Below are positions 1-12,497 of a DNA stretch of 64,000 nucleotides, in pieces; the first letter of the stretch is position 1; the number at the start of each line of letters is the position of its first letter. Source of the DNA: Coprinellus micaceus. Its lineage: Eukaryota; Basidiomycota; Agaricomycetes; Agaricales; Psathyrellaceae. Location: positions 310,001-374,000 of the forward strand of contig OX596340.1 of the NCBI GenBank assembly GCA_951394405.1. Reading direction: 5' to 3'. The translations under genes were made by a program, and so were the position numbers. The notes beneath the pieces are model-generated. The model was not told the origin of the DNA. It worked only from the letters and a program-made list of their open reading frames with translations, and searched no databases.

Positions 1-689
1 TCCGCATCACGGTGAAGAGTGTCAATCCGGATTTAATCTCAACCCCAGCCTTCGTGGACAACCGGTGTTGTATCCAGATGCGATATGCGATGAGCCCCGT
101 CGTCAGCGTGTTCTGGGCAAAGTTGATTGGGAAAGATGTCTGTAAGACGTGTCTCATAACTTCCCTCGGGATTGAGTGCGTACGGAAGTAGTGAAGGTTC
201 ATGGACGTTGTGACTGAGAGTGGGGGACAACGATTTAATGCCTGCATCGTCAAATGGGTTCAAGCTTGGACGTACCAAAGCTCGCGAGTAGGAGCAAAAC
301 GGGCGGTACGAGCACCCAATTATTTCGCTGCCACACGATCCAGCAGCGGTACATCTACCAAGCAGCGATGAACACAACAGGATGTGAGAAAGGAGTGTGA
401 ACGCACCACTAGTATATCGGCCGTCCAAGTGACCAACGGAAGTATAATGGCGTATGCATACGCATCCCATTTCGAGAAGTCCTCCAAATAGGTGACAGGA
501 CCCATGATGCCCGCATCGAGTGGCTGGGTGACATATGCCTGCAGCATTCGATAGACATTGAGAGCTTTGGCCCGACATACCATGAATGAGGAGTTACAAC
601 ACCGGACCGAATGGTGGAGACTCACAGTTATGAAAGGTGGTCAGAAGGAATAACACTGTGTTGCCAACCATAGATATTCTTGAGGCCAT
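1..689 (-). CDS. Multi-pass membrane protein (agaricomycete 7-TM-like family), 5' part, truncated by left window edge
   Basis: Spliced exons read on the minus strand: 626-689, 407-564, 276-354 and 213 down to base 1, all in one frame. The start is the ATG at 687-689. The translation contains hydrophobic segments and two hallmarks of a large agaricomycete family of receptor-like integral membrane proteins: YRCWIVW at the start of exon 3 and TLTTGLIAYRIW in exon 4. The order (hydrophobic N-terminus, LNVYRML motif, long hydrophobic stretch, YRCW motif, four-leucine helix, LTTGLIAYRIW helix) matches that family as I know it. The biochemical function of the family is not established. About 170 residues are visible; the C-terminal helices and tail lie beyond base 1. 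The intron from exon 3 to 4 (214-275) was placed where the frame stays open. I am confident of the family and moderately confident of the exact junctions. Confidence 0.72.
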
Positions 690-2229
690 TTTATCCTGGC
701 TTTTCTTTCTACGGTGCACGGTGACAGTCGCGAGATAGAGAAGGAAGTAGACGCCTAAACTCTCGTGTTAGGCCTCAGACCATCCGCAGATGTCATTCGT
801 TACGCACCATAGATAGTCGACTATTGGGTTCTATTGAGCTGCGGTAACCAGTAAAGTTGCACATGAGCTGACCTCAACCCAGAACCCTACCAAATAATAT
901 GCGCGGCGCGGAAGACGGGAGGGATCCACAGGCCTCCCTTGAGAATCCGACATAGGTAAACCCGAGGAGACAAGGGAGAGAGTGGGTCCTGGGACACAGA
1001 AGGCACTACCTACTTAAGTGAAACACGATTAGCGGAATATATACGCCGATCTTCTCTGACGATGGGGACTGTGATGTGCAGGTGGCGATCAGAGCAACCT
1101 CGAGTGTGCGAATCGCCCTGCCAAAGCCTGGAAAAATCCACCTACTCTCGAGAGCGAAGCGACCTCCCCATGGTACCTGTTAGACGATAACGAGGGGTGG
1201 GTTGTTGCCGCCTCAATCCATCGAGTCTCGTAATATGTGGTTTGAGGTAGACGTCGATACCGACGCTGATACCATCCAGTTGAACGCCCAGAACGGTGTT
1301 CTCATTCCCAGCCTGTTTGTCTTGAAACGCAGGGGAGTTAGAAAGGCCACCGTGTTTATGTCGTGGAAAATAGGAGAAAGTCTCCTCTTGGATAAGTGGG
1401 GATGATGTAGATAGTGCCAACCAGGGGGGTGCCAGCGGAGAAATCGGCGACACCAGCTGTCAGAGCAGGTGCCATCAACAGGTGTCAAGTATTCGGGGTT
1501 ATGTGCCCACTTTAGGTAAGGTAAACCGCGCGGTTGAGGAAGGGTATTTATTAGACCACTGGAGACTCAGAGGCCAGATGTAGTCCGCGCACTGATCGAT
1601 CTCGGGCATCTGGAGTATGGGCACAAGTCGAGGGAGAGGGCTCTCAAACAGACCTTATCGATTTTGGCGTAGCTACCTAACCCCGAATACTTGACACCTG
1701 TTGATGGCACCTGCTCTGACAGCTGGTGTCGCCGATTTCTCCGCTGGCACCCCCCTGGTGGAGATATCGGTGCCGAGAGAACGAGTGCCCTCCGGTCATC
1801 TCTCGACCGATCAGCCACCGAGTCGAAACGAACGACGCAGAAGAGACATTGACAGCCTACTGAGCGATTTCAGATCCAACACAAGACACCGGCGGGGGTC
1901 CTACAATGGATGTGAAGGCGAAATCGAGGACACGGTTGGGTTAGAGAGCAACCGCCAGTCACGATTTCCAACAACCAGCCACGGCAAAGGCCGACCTGCC
2001 GTCTGATCCGGATGGTCGGGATGCCCAATTGGGCGCTTGCGATATGATCGCGTGTCGCCAAAACTTCTTGAACCAGAACCGTCATGCAACCGTCGTGGCC
2101 CCTTGGAACGCTCGCGTCAATTCTCATTCTAACCCCCCAGACGAGGCCGGTCTCTTCTCGATTTGAAAGAGGTTTCGGTTTGCGCCGTCCTAAAAGCCCA
2201 AGGCGAGATGACCAGACCAGAACCTCTAG
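690..2229. other. Intergenic region without a recognisable gene
   Basis: No open frame here resembles a protein family I know, and the short frames on both strands lack coherent splice structure. The stretch holds the upstream region of the membrane-protein gene, the 340-bp inverted-repeat structure at 1420-1759, and the 8-bp target duplication ACCTCTAG at 2222-2229 that borders the transposon. Confidence 0.6.
1420..1759. repeat. 82-bp perfect inverted repeat with 176-bp loop
   Basis: Bases 1420-1501 and 1678-1759 are reverse complements over 82 bases, with no mismatch that I can find. Transcription through it would give a long hairpin. No target-site duplication is evident at the outer ends and the loop (1502-1677) has no recognisable coding content. 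It may be a foldback-type element or the product of a local inverted duplication. Confidence 0.85.
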
Positions 2230-2562
2230 CACCTGGGTCACATCATTTCCCAGCAAAATTAGCTGGGCCTACCCCCCCAGTATGCCCAGCTAATTTTGCT
2301 GGAAAGTTCTAACTGTCGCTATGTCGCAAAAGCTCCTGGCTTTTATGCCTCAAAAGGCATCAGGTCCCTTTACCAATTGCGAAGGGTCGAGGAGGTCTCC
2401 GGGAGGTGTTCCCAGGGCGCTGTCAACGCCATCCCGGGATCAATGGTCGACAGCGCCGTCAGAATCGTTCGCGCCCGCTGTCTGCGCGTTGCCAAATAAG
2501 GCTTGCCATCAGTCGGACGCCCGTGGTCGCTGTTGCGGACGGCGAGCTCGCCCATTTCACCA
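2230..2562 (+). repeat. Left terminal inverted repeat of the hAT-like element
   Basis: 333 bases identical to the reverse complement of 4160-4492. It contains a subterminal hairpin: CCAGCAAAATTAGCTGGG, a 17-base loop with a C run, then the complementary sequence ending in TTTTGCTGG. Confidence 0.9.
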
Positions 2563-4159
2563 GGTCCTTCAATTATTAACCTTTCTCTCTCAAACTTTGG
2601 GTGCGGATAGAATTGCCTTACTAGATTTTATTGTAGTAGTTAGCCCAGCCGGGTCGCATAGGGCTCTGTTTTAAATTGTGTACCAATCTTTACTGACCAC
2701 ACACACACCCGGGAGGGTAAATACCTGCCTCCAGAACGGTGGAATGAAGATGCTCTCTTACTTCTGTGCTTTCAATGACTGCTGGGGCGCTTCGAGAAAA
2801 GTTCAAAAATGCTATTGTCCGAGTTTTAGGTGCGGAGGCTTGCCTTTTGTCCCGCCCCCCGGATCACATCAAATTTCCCGATAATGAAAGGTGGAAGTAT
2901 GCTGCCACCAGATCTTTGAATTAAGGGATAGAGGGATTGGTGTTGCGTATTCAGAGATAGTTTTTTTGACCAATGGTGACTAGTCTGTGATGTACAAGTG
3001 GAAAGTATGGCCTGACTACGCATATTGTGACACTGCTGTCTTATATCTCTCTAGGCAGAATCGAGGCGGCGCGCATGTATGGTTAGGTCATACATGTTTA
3101 GTATAGATGCTCGGCGATGTTCAATTGCTTGTACGTGCGGAACAGGAAGGTTGGCGCTGGTTGCACTCCAAGGTGTGCCAAACTTCATCGGTGCGGAATT
3201 AGGCGAGATCGGAACGCCTTAAAACGAATCGTACAATTTCTGACATTAGCCCTTGGCTCTGCACGTAGAAGGAAAAAGACCGGATGGAAAACGAGCCAGT
3301 AGAAGCCGAGATATGGCGAAGAGACCTGCAGAACTGACATAGTGGTCGAGATTGATGTAGTGATGCTTGACTTACTTCGTGATTTCACGGTTGCTAACAC
3401 TTCTTTTCCCCATATCTCGCCGGTTTCTAGTCCGTTTTGCGTCGCGTCTTTTTGTTATTCTTTAGTAAGTGCACTGGTCTCGTATGAGCCACTTGAAAAG
3501 CCATCCTACTGGACCTTCGCTTTCAGGGGATGCCATCGCGTGAATTAAGCGCCCAAAAGTATCCGTAGCGCGAGGGTGTGTGTTAAGCCGGCGGGACCAT
3601 GCGCACGCAATAAATGGTACGTTCAGCTCGTTTACTTGGCAGATATTGGCCTAACTGCATGCATCTCTCACGGGCAGGGGCTAGGTCGATTGTATGTTTA
3701 CCAGAGGCTCATGAAACGTCTGGGATGTTATCAGTGCAGGGGAAGCGCTAATGCGCCTGAATATAGTGACAGAAGGACACTAACGCTCGACTATGGATGA
3801 GGCAGACCATTTATTCAGCGGTCAGCGTCTTTTACATACCACAGCCATGGTAACAAAGGTAAATGTGACCCCGATGTACTTCCAGGCTCAACGTTAAGAC
3901 TATTCTAAGGAAGGTGACAAGGGCTTTTCAAATGGATTGTGAAATGCAGTCGTCTGTATGTAATGCCAAATTTATATCTGTGTGGTCAGATACACGGCTA
4001 GAATTCACGCTGAGGCTGGCACTTGAGGGAACATTTTTATTTGCAAGCTACGCTATGTACCCGTGATCCTCTGCATCTCAAATCGTGTGAATAGGAACAC
4101 AAGTGCTGCGCGAAGCCGCACCCCAAAATCTATAACTCTGGGCATCGCGGGAGGCGCTG

Positions 4160-4492
4160 TGGTGAAATGGGCGAGCTCGCCGTCCGCAACAGCGACCACG
4201 GGCGTCCGACTGATGGCAAGCCTTATTTGGCAACGCGCAGACAGCGGGCGCGAACGATTCTGACGGCGCTGTCGACCATTGATCCCGGGATGGCGTTGAC
4301 AGCGCCCTGGGAACACCTCCCGGAGACCTCCTCGACCCTTCGCAATTGGTAAAGGGACCTGATGCCTTTTGAGGCATAAAAGCCAGGAGCTTTTGCGACA
4401 TAGCGACAGTTAGAACTTTCCAGCAAAATTAGCTGGGCATACTGGGGGGGTAGGCCCAGCTAATTTTGCTGGGAAATGATGTGACCCAGGTG
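4160..4492 (-). repeat. Right terminal inverted repeat of the hAT-like element
   Basis: Reverse complement of 2230-2562 over 333 bases. The similarity stops abruptly just after the sequence CATTTCACCA on the inner side, which defines the inner border of both arms. Confidence 0.9.
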
Positions 4493-4773
4493 ACCTCTAG
4501 CCTCTTCAGGCTTGCACAATTCCTTCAAAGGAAATATCGGATGTAGCGTTTCTCCAAACGCCAGCATTTACTCCCTTGGGATGAGGGTTACGGAATGCCA
4601 TCCCACACCTCAGAATTTCCACCAATGGGGGCGCCAGGTTCCATTCAAACAAATAGCCGCCCAAGTGAGCGCAATCGCCATATGCTCCTTGCCGGACTGA
4701 TATGAAGCTGCTGCGCATGTCATGTTCATTCCGTGCATCCGTGGCAGCTGGTACCAGATTCTGGGTAAAGTGA

Positions 4774-4779
4774 TATAAA
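4774..4779 (+). promoter_or_regulatory. TATA box of the left GMC oxidoreductase gene
   Basis: TATAAA lies 41 bases upstream of the ATG at 4821. A start about 30 bases downstream would leave a very short leader, which is possible in fungi. Confidence 0.4.
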
Positions 4780-4820
4780 GAGTAAGCAGTCAGATGCTCG
4801 GTTCACCCCTTGAGAACGTC

Positions 4821-6915
<2,095 letters not shown>

Positions 6916-7163
6916 GGGAAACACATATACTTGTCCAACGAACCTGGGGGCCCAAGATGAGAGATGTACATCTCGTTCTGTACTAGCAGGACATGCGCTT
7001 TGTTACTGATATGAGCAAAATGCAAGCGCATGGGGCGTCAACATTGGTGTTCGAAAAAGGGTGGGATTGAGGCGGAATGAAACGGCATGGGTGCGGGGGT
7101 ATCTGGGGGTTTGAAATCATGTTGTGTCGGCGAGTGGCAATGGAGCCACGTAGCTCGCAGTAA

Positions 7164-10100
7164 CTAGTAGCGGAGGGGCGAGACGGGCTCCTTCTGTTGC
7201 AAAGGAGCAACACTATCCTCAGGGCGGTGAATAACAACCACTTTCCCAGACTGGGCGGCATGCAGGGATAGCTGTTCAATCTCCTTCACATTCCAGTGGT
7301 TCCCCTCGTCATCCGATTCGGCCTCGCTGGGCTGTGCCATAGTAATCTGAGGCACAGCCTGCTTCATCCCCACGAACTTGGCGATGGGTGAGCCACAGCT
7401 GCACTGAGTTGAGCCACCAGCCATTTGAGCGAAAGCAAGCCCGAAGCATTGAGCACAAACGGCATGTCCACACGGTCGGAACACAAACGCAGAGCTGGCG
7501 AGACGATGCGCAAAGCATGGAGGAGGGGCGTCCGGATTGACGACGGGATCTACGGTCTTGACCGCGTTGTCGGACTTGAGTTTGTCGAGTTCCGAGATAG
7601 AAAGAACCGAGGCGAGTGCCTGAGACACCTCCGTAATCGAGTCGACGTAGTCGTCGAAGAGCTTGTACCACGGTACGCCGTGATTCGCATACATGTCGCG
7701 GGTGACAGGCGTGACGGGCGGGAGTATCCCAGTGAGATCCTGGGTGGATATAAGCACAACGCTAACAATAGGAAGGTGGCCACGGAACTCACCTCCCAAT
7801 ACTCCGGGGTCACGATGTGAATATGAACACGCCGACCCAGTTGTTCGTTGTACACCTTACACGTTCAGTTAACGGACGATGCACTTTTAAGGCGAGCTAC
7901 TCCGCTACTCACCCTGACGGATTCGCGGTCACGGTATATCTTCTGCTTACTATCGGGATACAACGAATCAGCGAAAGTCCCCATTGCAGCTGATGGCACT
8001 TACATCCTTCCACCCGCTGCAACCCCCAGTGCAGAAGTACTATAGCCCATCGGCATTCCACAAGGTATAGAGGAAGCATTCGAAGGCTTTGGAGGGTCTG
8101 GATACCTTGCCTTCAGAGTCGGGGTCGAGGAAATGCGTCGAACATATTCTGATAAAATCCATGGGGCCGAGGACGATGATGCGATATCATGGTACGAATA
8201 GTCTCCCCACCTGAAAGGGCGACGATGCATCAGAGGGCCGCGAAACAACAGTCCAAGGTGACACGAAACTCACCGCACATATGCAATCGTTTGCTGCTCG
8301 AGCTTCAGCTCTGCAGGCGTCGCGGTGACAGTCTTGATTCGGCGGTTCTCGTCGGCGATAACGTTCCCTTGCCCTGGGAGTGGCTTGGTTTGGGTAAAAT
8401 ACTTTGTCGGCATTGGACGACGAGGGAATATGTCGAATTGAAGCCCTCCAATTTTGGCTTCACCGGTCACCTGTTCCTCTACCGTATAGCCCTTGCCCAT
8501 GTCCGTCACAACAAACTAAAGGATTGGTGAGACAAATAAGCCTTCGAAGGGTGCGCAGGGTTGGGGCTTACCTGACGAACGACATCCGGACCGGAGACAA
8601 TCCCATCGATCCAGGGCTGGTAGCCTGCGACAATGTAGTCCTGAGGCCCGTTCTGTAGGGGAGAGGAGTCTGAGGCGGAGGCACCAGATATTACGTTCAC
8701 GCCTGTCTCGAGGTCAGGGCGATCTAGGGATAAAAGCAGTGAAAGGACTCACCACCAACAGACACCTTGACAGCTGGTGCATAGGATCCGCATTTGAACG
8801 AAATCCAGAGGGCTTCGCGGCGGAACATAGGCTTCCGAAGTGGGAGATTAGCAGAGATTAGGACGTGAAACGGAAGTTATGCGTGGTCAGTACCATGATG
8901 AATCCGCCCCGTTTCTTCATCTCCTCAGGTGCTCTCGATCCGAGCTGAGCGACTGGGAAGACAGGGAAAGGGCCCATATCCTGACAAAGGGTAAGGCTTA
9001 GTGAACATTCACGACAGTGTAAACGACGTACCGGGGGGAGGTGGCTAGCTTCGTCGGCATCAGGAACGCGGAGTGTTCGGTGACAGCGGATGGTCAGGTT
9101 GTCGATCTTGAGCGAGTCTCTCGTCCACTCAACTTCGGTCTTCATAGGTGTGGGGGCAGTGATCCCATGGTATTCATCATATTTATTCATCCACCAGAGC
9201 AGAGGCTCGTCCTTGGAAATTTGGAGACCTTGTGGTGCCGTAGCATCGAACACGGAATTGCCTTCGGTGATTTGAATAAGCATGGTCCTGTCCTCGACCA
9301 AGCCTTCCGGGCGCGAATAGCCTGACCAGATAGATGTTCGTCATTCATTGTGTTGTGTTCGTAGGGCAAAGCTTACCGGCTTGCTCGATGATACGCTTGA
9401 CTTGGTCAACCGTTGCTCCTCCTGGGACGCTGAAACTCGCGTTCAAAGAACCTGGGCCATATAGGTCACCGGCCTTGTGCAACCCTGAGATAGTCAACCT
9501 GAAAAAATTTGCAGCTCTCAGTTCCTCAACCAAGATCGGTGGCTCGTCCCCGGGCTCATGACAACCGCCTGCAAGAGATGGGCCCGCAGACTGCGCTCTG
9601 GCGATTGATGCTGCCGAGATTCCTGGACCGGGATTTTTTCCCCCCGAGCTCTTCTGGGACAATTGAGATGGAGGTCAGCACATGAGGGTGGGGGAAATGC
9701 GGAAGGTGAACTAACGAATTTCGTTGTGGCCGCTCCGGCAGTAACCCCTTTCCCAGAAAGAAAGCGAGATTGAGAGAAAATACCGGAGAGTTTTTTGCTC
9801 AAAGAAGGGGAGGTTTTGGCCGATCCCGTCGAGAGAGGGGGGATCCTAAGAAAAGTCCATAAGCGGGTGCACTGCGCGGCCAAATAAGAGGCTCACTGTA
9901 GCGTCATCGACATGCTCTGCGTAAGAGGAGAAGAGGCGGTGGGCGCTGGCCATGATTTCGACAACGCGAGATCTATTTCTGCGATCTGGGTAGCCGTAGT
10001 GCGACTACATGAGATCACCTCTTTAAGTTGCTAATGGGGTGACTGACCTTCGCGATGATCTCTTCGACGCTGCTGACGAGATAGGTTTGCTGTTGTGACT

Positions 10101-10709
10101 GTGCTCTATGGAATGGCGTTGGACAGAACGACCGGGGTTGAAGAAAGGTGCGGAACGTACGTCTGAATGATGTCCAAGGCCTTGATCTACAAGCACAATG
10201 TTATGGCATATTGTAGCCCGGCCAAAAGGTTGAATGTGGACTCACGGTATGGATACTTAAGAAGGTTTGGGCGTCTTCGTTCAAGCGCTTCAGATCGGCC
10301 GTTATCTCTCCGGCGTTCCATGTTCTGTCCCCCAGAGATCTCTTGAGCATCCGTCGGGTGACCCGTTCAGTTCGCGTGATTAATCTAACAGTTCGCGTAA
10401 GCTTGAGGGCACTCAGCCACGAGGCATACTCTTACTCGAACACGACGCTGAGGGAGTCTTCGTACTCGGCGGTACGAATGACATCCCTTTCCCGGCTCTC
10501 TTCTAAGGATTGGACGATGAATTGAAGGCGTCTCGATAGAGACTTGAGTTGATCCTGGTTGTCTTTTACCTGTAAGGTAGTGCACCCCGACAGGCCACGG
10601 TCAGCGTACACGTTCCTCCGAGTCGTAGCACATCGTATTTGAATGTACTCACCTTGGAGACGACCGTATGAATGAACTTGATTGCGCTGAGGGCGTCGCT
10701 CGCGCTCAT
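7164..10709 (-). CDS. Large protein with N-terminal helical bundle and C-terminal RING-like zinc finger
   Basis: Seventeen exons with consistent phases (10653-10709, 10436-10569, 10246-10384, 10161-10186, 10048-10105, 9897-9985, 9716-9845, 9377-9653, 9032-9321, 8894-8980, 8753-8831, 8572-8702, 8274-8515, 8004-8210, 7913-7949, 7793-7855, 7164-7739) give 873 residues. Residues 1-138 are amphipathic helices that resemble the four-helix MLKL/HeLo-like N-terminal domains of agaricomycete NLR-type and kinase proteins. Residues 140-240 are Ser/Gly-rich. Residues 250-680 hold a conserved domain of unknown function with motifs ALWISFK, QPWIDGI, VRQF and YTVEEQVTGE. Residues 757-802 form a degenerate RING (C, then PCGHAVCAQC, then CSC), suggesting a ubiquitin ligase role. 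The true start may lie further upstream: a coding-like stretch with ITKEFYQG at 10870-10920 could be a 5' exon. It sits between GMC and DUF6535 genes only in the left duplication arm. Confidence 0.8.
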
Positions 10710-11355
10710 TGTAGTTATGGACACGAAGAGAATTCTTACAATCTCGCCGAACGTACGACTAGAATTTATACTCCTCAGCGCACATGCCTCGTGCTTGACG
10801 AGATGAATCCGCATACCACTGGAAAGAGACTTCAGCGGGTTCTCATGAGCCTTCGAAGGGCCTTTGCCGTTTGGTAGACCCCTTGATAAAACTCCTTCGT
10901 GATATCACTCTGTCGCTCCCTGAACTTGAAGAAAAGAGACACGGGGCATTTCAATGGGAGTCGACCTGAAGCCCAAGAATGCCTACCTCCGTCATGAGCC
11001 CCTCGTCTTACCTCATTCTTGACAGTACGTTACTTTTCGTGGGCCAACGGTAAAGGCGAGCCATTGCACCTGCTGCATGCACGGCCGGCGGGAGACTGCG
11101 CCCCATGACAAGGCCGATTGTCACGGGGGGCTGACAGCTACGCCGACTGGCAGAACAGGAGCAAATTAATAGCCGGTCTTGGGTCTCGACTCGACCTAAA
11201 GATAAGAGGCTTAAGAGGACTGGCAGTAACTGGTACTTCCTTGGGACCACACGCACCTGCGGGGCGGACACGCTCCCGTTTACAGTAGATACTCTGCTAG
11301 GGGAATCAGATGTGCTTAAGATTTCTCTTGGGAAGTTGGAATGGAGTGCGTAGCG
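10710..11355. other. Intergenic region, possible extra 5' exons of the RING-protein gene
   Basis: Minus-strand bases about 10867-10927 read as a helix-like segment containing ITKEFYQG that would fit the N-terminus of the helical bundle, but I could not build a convincing splice chain to the exon at 10653-10709. The rest (10930-11355) shows nothing recognisable apart from the 3' flank of the DUF6535 gene. Confidence 0.4.
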
Positions 11356-12132
11356 CTACTCTGTATCGTATCTCGAAGCGGAATACACATCGTGCAACAC
11401 ACAAACGAAGGACACCACCCCCATCGCCACAGCGATCGCAGCAACCGACCACGCGATGCCCCTCTGGCTTGTATATATCAGAACCACAAGGCCGGGGTAG
11501 AACAGGGTGAGCGAAGCTGAAATCGTAATTGTCGCAGACATAGTCAGGAATTCGAATTTGCGCTTGAACGCCTTATGTCCTTCCGTGAGTTGCAACCGGT
11601 AGCGCCCTGCACTGTTGCAGTCGTGTTGACTGCGGCCATCCGTCGCCTTTGGCATGAACATGGCCTCGATCTCCTCCCTATCCAGCACCCGACGGCCCAT
11701 CGCCTTCGCAAGGATGACAAACAGGGCAGATGCAAGGGATAAACTGAGACTTGCGAACCACAACCCGTTGACCCACTTCGATATCAATGTCGCTTCGAAG
11801 GGCTCATCGCTCTGCCTGAGTTCCTGTAAGATCTTGTCCAGAACATCCTCTTGAAGGTCTTTCCGCGTCTCGATAAGAAAGGCGGCAAGAACGGCGGAGA
11901 AAAGTCCAGCCTAAGAGGGAAGGGCGCACCACGGTGAGTACACGAGTGATGGCACAAGTCAAACTGGTCTCACGTAAACCAGGAGGGCATCGAGATATGG
12001 AGATTCCCTGGAGAACAACCTTTGATTCTTGAAGAGGACATCCTTCAGCCGTTGGTCCATGTCACCCGCATCCTTCTCCTGTGGTACGCTGTACACGGCG
12101 GTTTCGATCACCGTGCTGTACTTCGCAGACAT
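11356..12132 (-). CDS. DUF6535 membrane protein (left arm copy)
   Basis: Two exons, 11974-12132 and 11356-11910, encode 237 residues. The start ATG gives an N-terminus aligning with the right-arm copy at 24373. The protein begins with a soluble helix (RLKDVLFKNQRLFSRESPY), then the DUF6535 core: AGLFSAVLAAFLIE followed by the WVNGLWFASLSLSLASAL helix, and two further hydrophobic helices near the C-terminus, so about four membrane spans. DUF6535 is a basidiomycete-specific membrane domain, often expanded and of unknown function. The last two thirds are nearly identical to the right-arm copy, including the end VYSASRYDTE against VYSASRYDTD. It is transcribed divergently from the beta-sandwich membrane-protein gene that starts 365 bases away. 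Confidence 0.85.
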
Positions 12133-12497
12133 GTCGTTGGGCAGAGGGGAACGCGCGTCGCAAACACGCTGCCCGGTGCAAGGTTAAGTATAGGCCTGTT
12201 TGACAGCCACTGTCGTACACAGTGATCACACAGGCCGTACAGCGCCCGCACAGGATCACATTCGGACACGCCTATTCATTTTGGTGCAATGTTCACCTAC
12301 TTGGCGCCCGACATCCGGCCGTCTGACACAGGTACCTTTGCACGATAAAGGGGTATCAGCTGTGAAAAGATCGTCACATAAGGGCACGCCTACGCACCAT
12401 GACTCGACTTGCGATGCTCATTTGGAGGGGGTCGGCCTCGTTTGGCTGAACGTTCGTTCCGGCCACACTCGCCACCAGTCCCCTTCCCCGGCCCCTT
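12133..12497. promoter_or_regulatory. Shared bidirectional promoter between DUF6535 and beta-sandwich membrane protein genes
   Basis: 365 bases separate the two divergent start codons. The arrangement is repeated in the right arm (23996-24372, 377 bases), so the shared promoter seems to have been kept since the duplication. I see no obvious TATA box. Confidence 0.5.

Larger units (their letters stand above)
2230..4492. mobile_element. hAT-like non-autonomous DNA transposon with 333-bp TIRs
   Basis: The element spans 2,263 bp. Its first and last 333 bases (2230-2562 and 4160-4492) are perfect inverted copies beginning 5'-CACCTGGGTCACATC. The octamer ACCTCTAG lies directly outside both ends (2222-2229 and 4493-4500), an exact 8-bp target-site duplication. 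An 8-bp duplication and CA...TG ends are typical of the hAT superfamily. The 1.6-kb interior has only short frames and no transposase that I recognise, so the element is probably non-autonomous and would need a transposase from elsewhere. The identity of the two arms implies a recent insertion or recent homogenisation. Each arm also carries an 18-bp perfect palindrome near its end (around 2252-2304 and 4418-4470). The superfamily is inferred from the duplication length and terminal bases only. Confidence 0.85.

Noticed and set aside
320..625. 101-residue minus-strand open frame starting MSLHHSVRCC
   Set aside because: Its N-terminal part is intron; only the second exon of the membrane-protein gene lies in it.
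2321..2674. Long open frame repeated in both transposon arms
   Set aside because: It is copied only because the 333-bp TIRs are identical; the two versions diverge as soon as the TIR ends and no family is recognisable.
11356..11787. DUF6535 gene starting at the ATG at 11787 (143 residues)
   Set aside because: This start drops the first hydrophobic segment and exon 1, both conserved in the right-arm copy.
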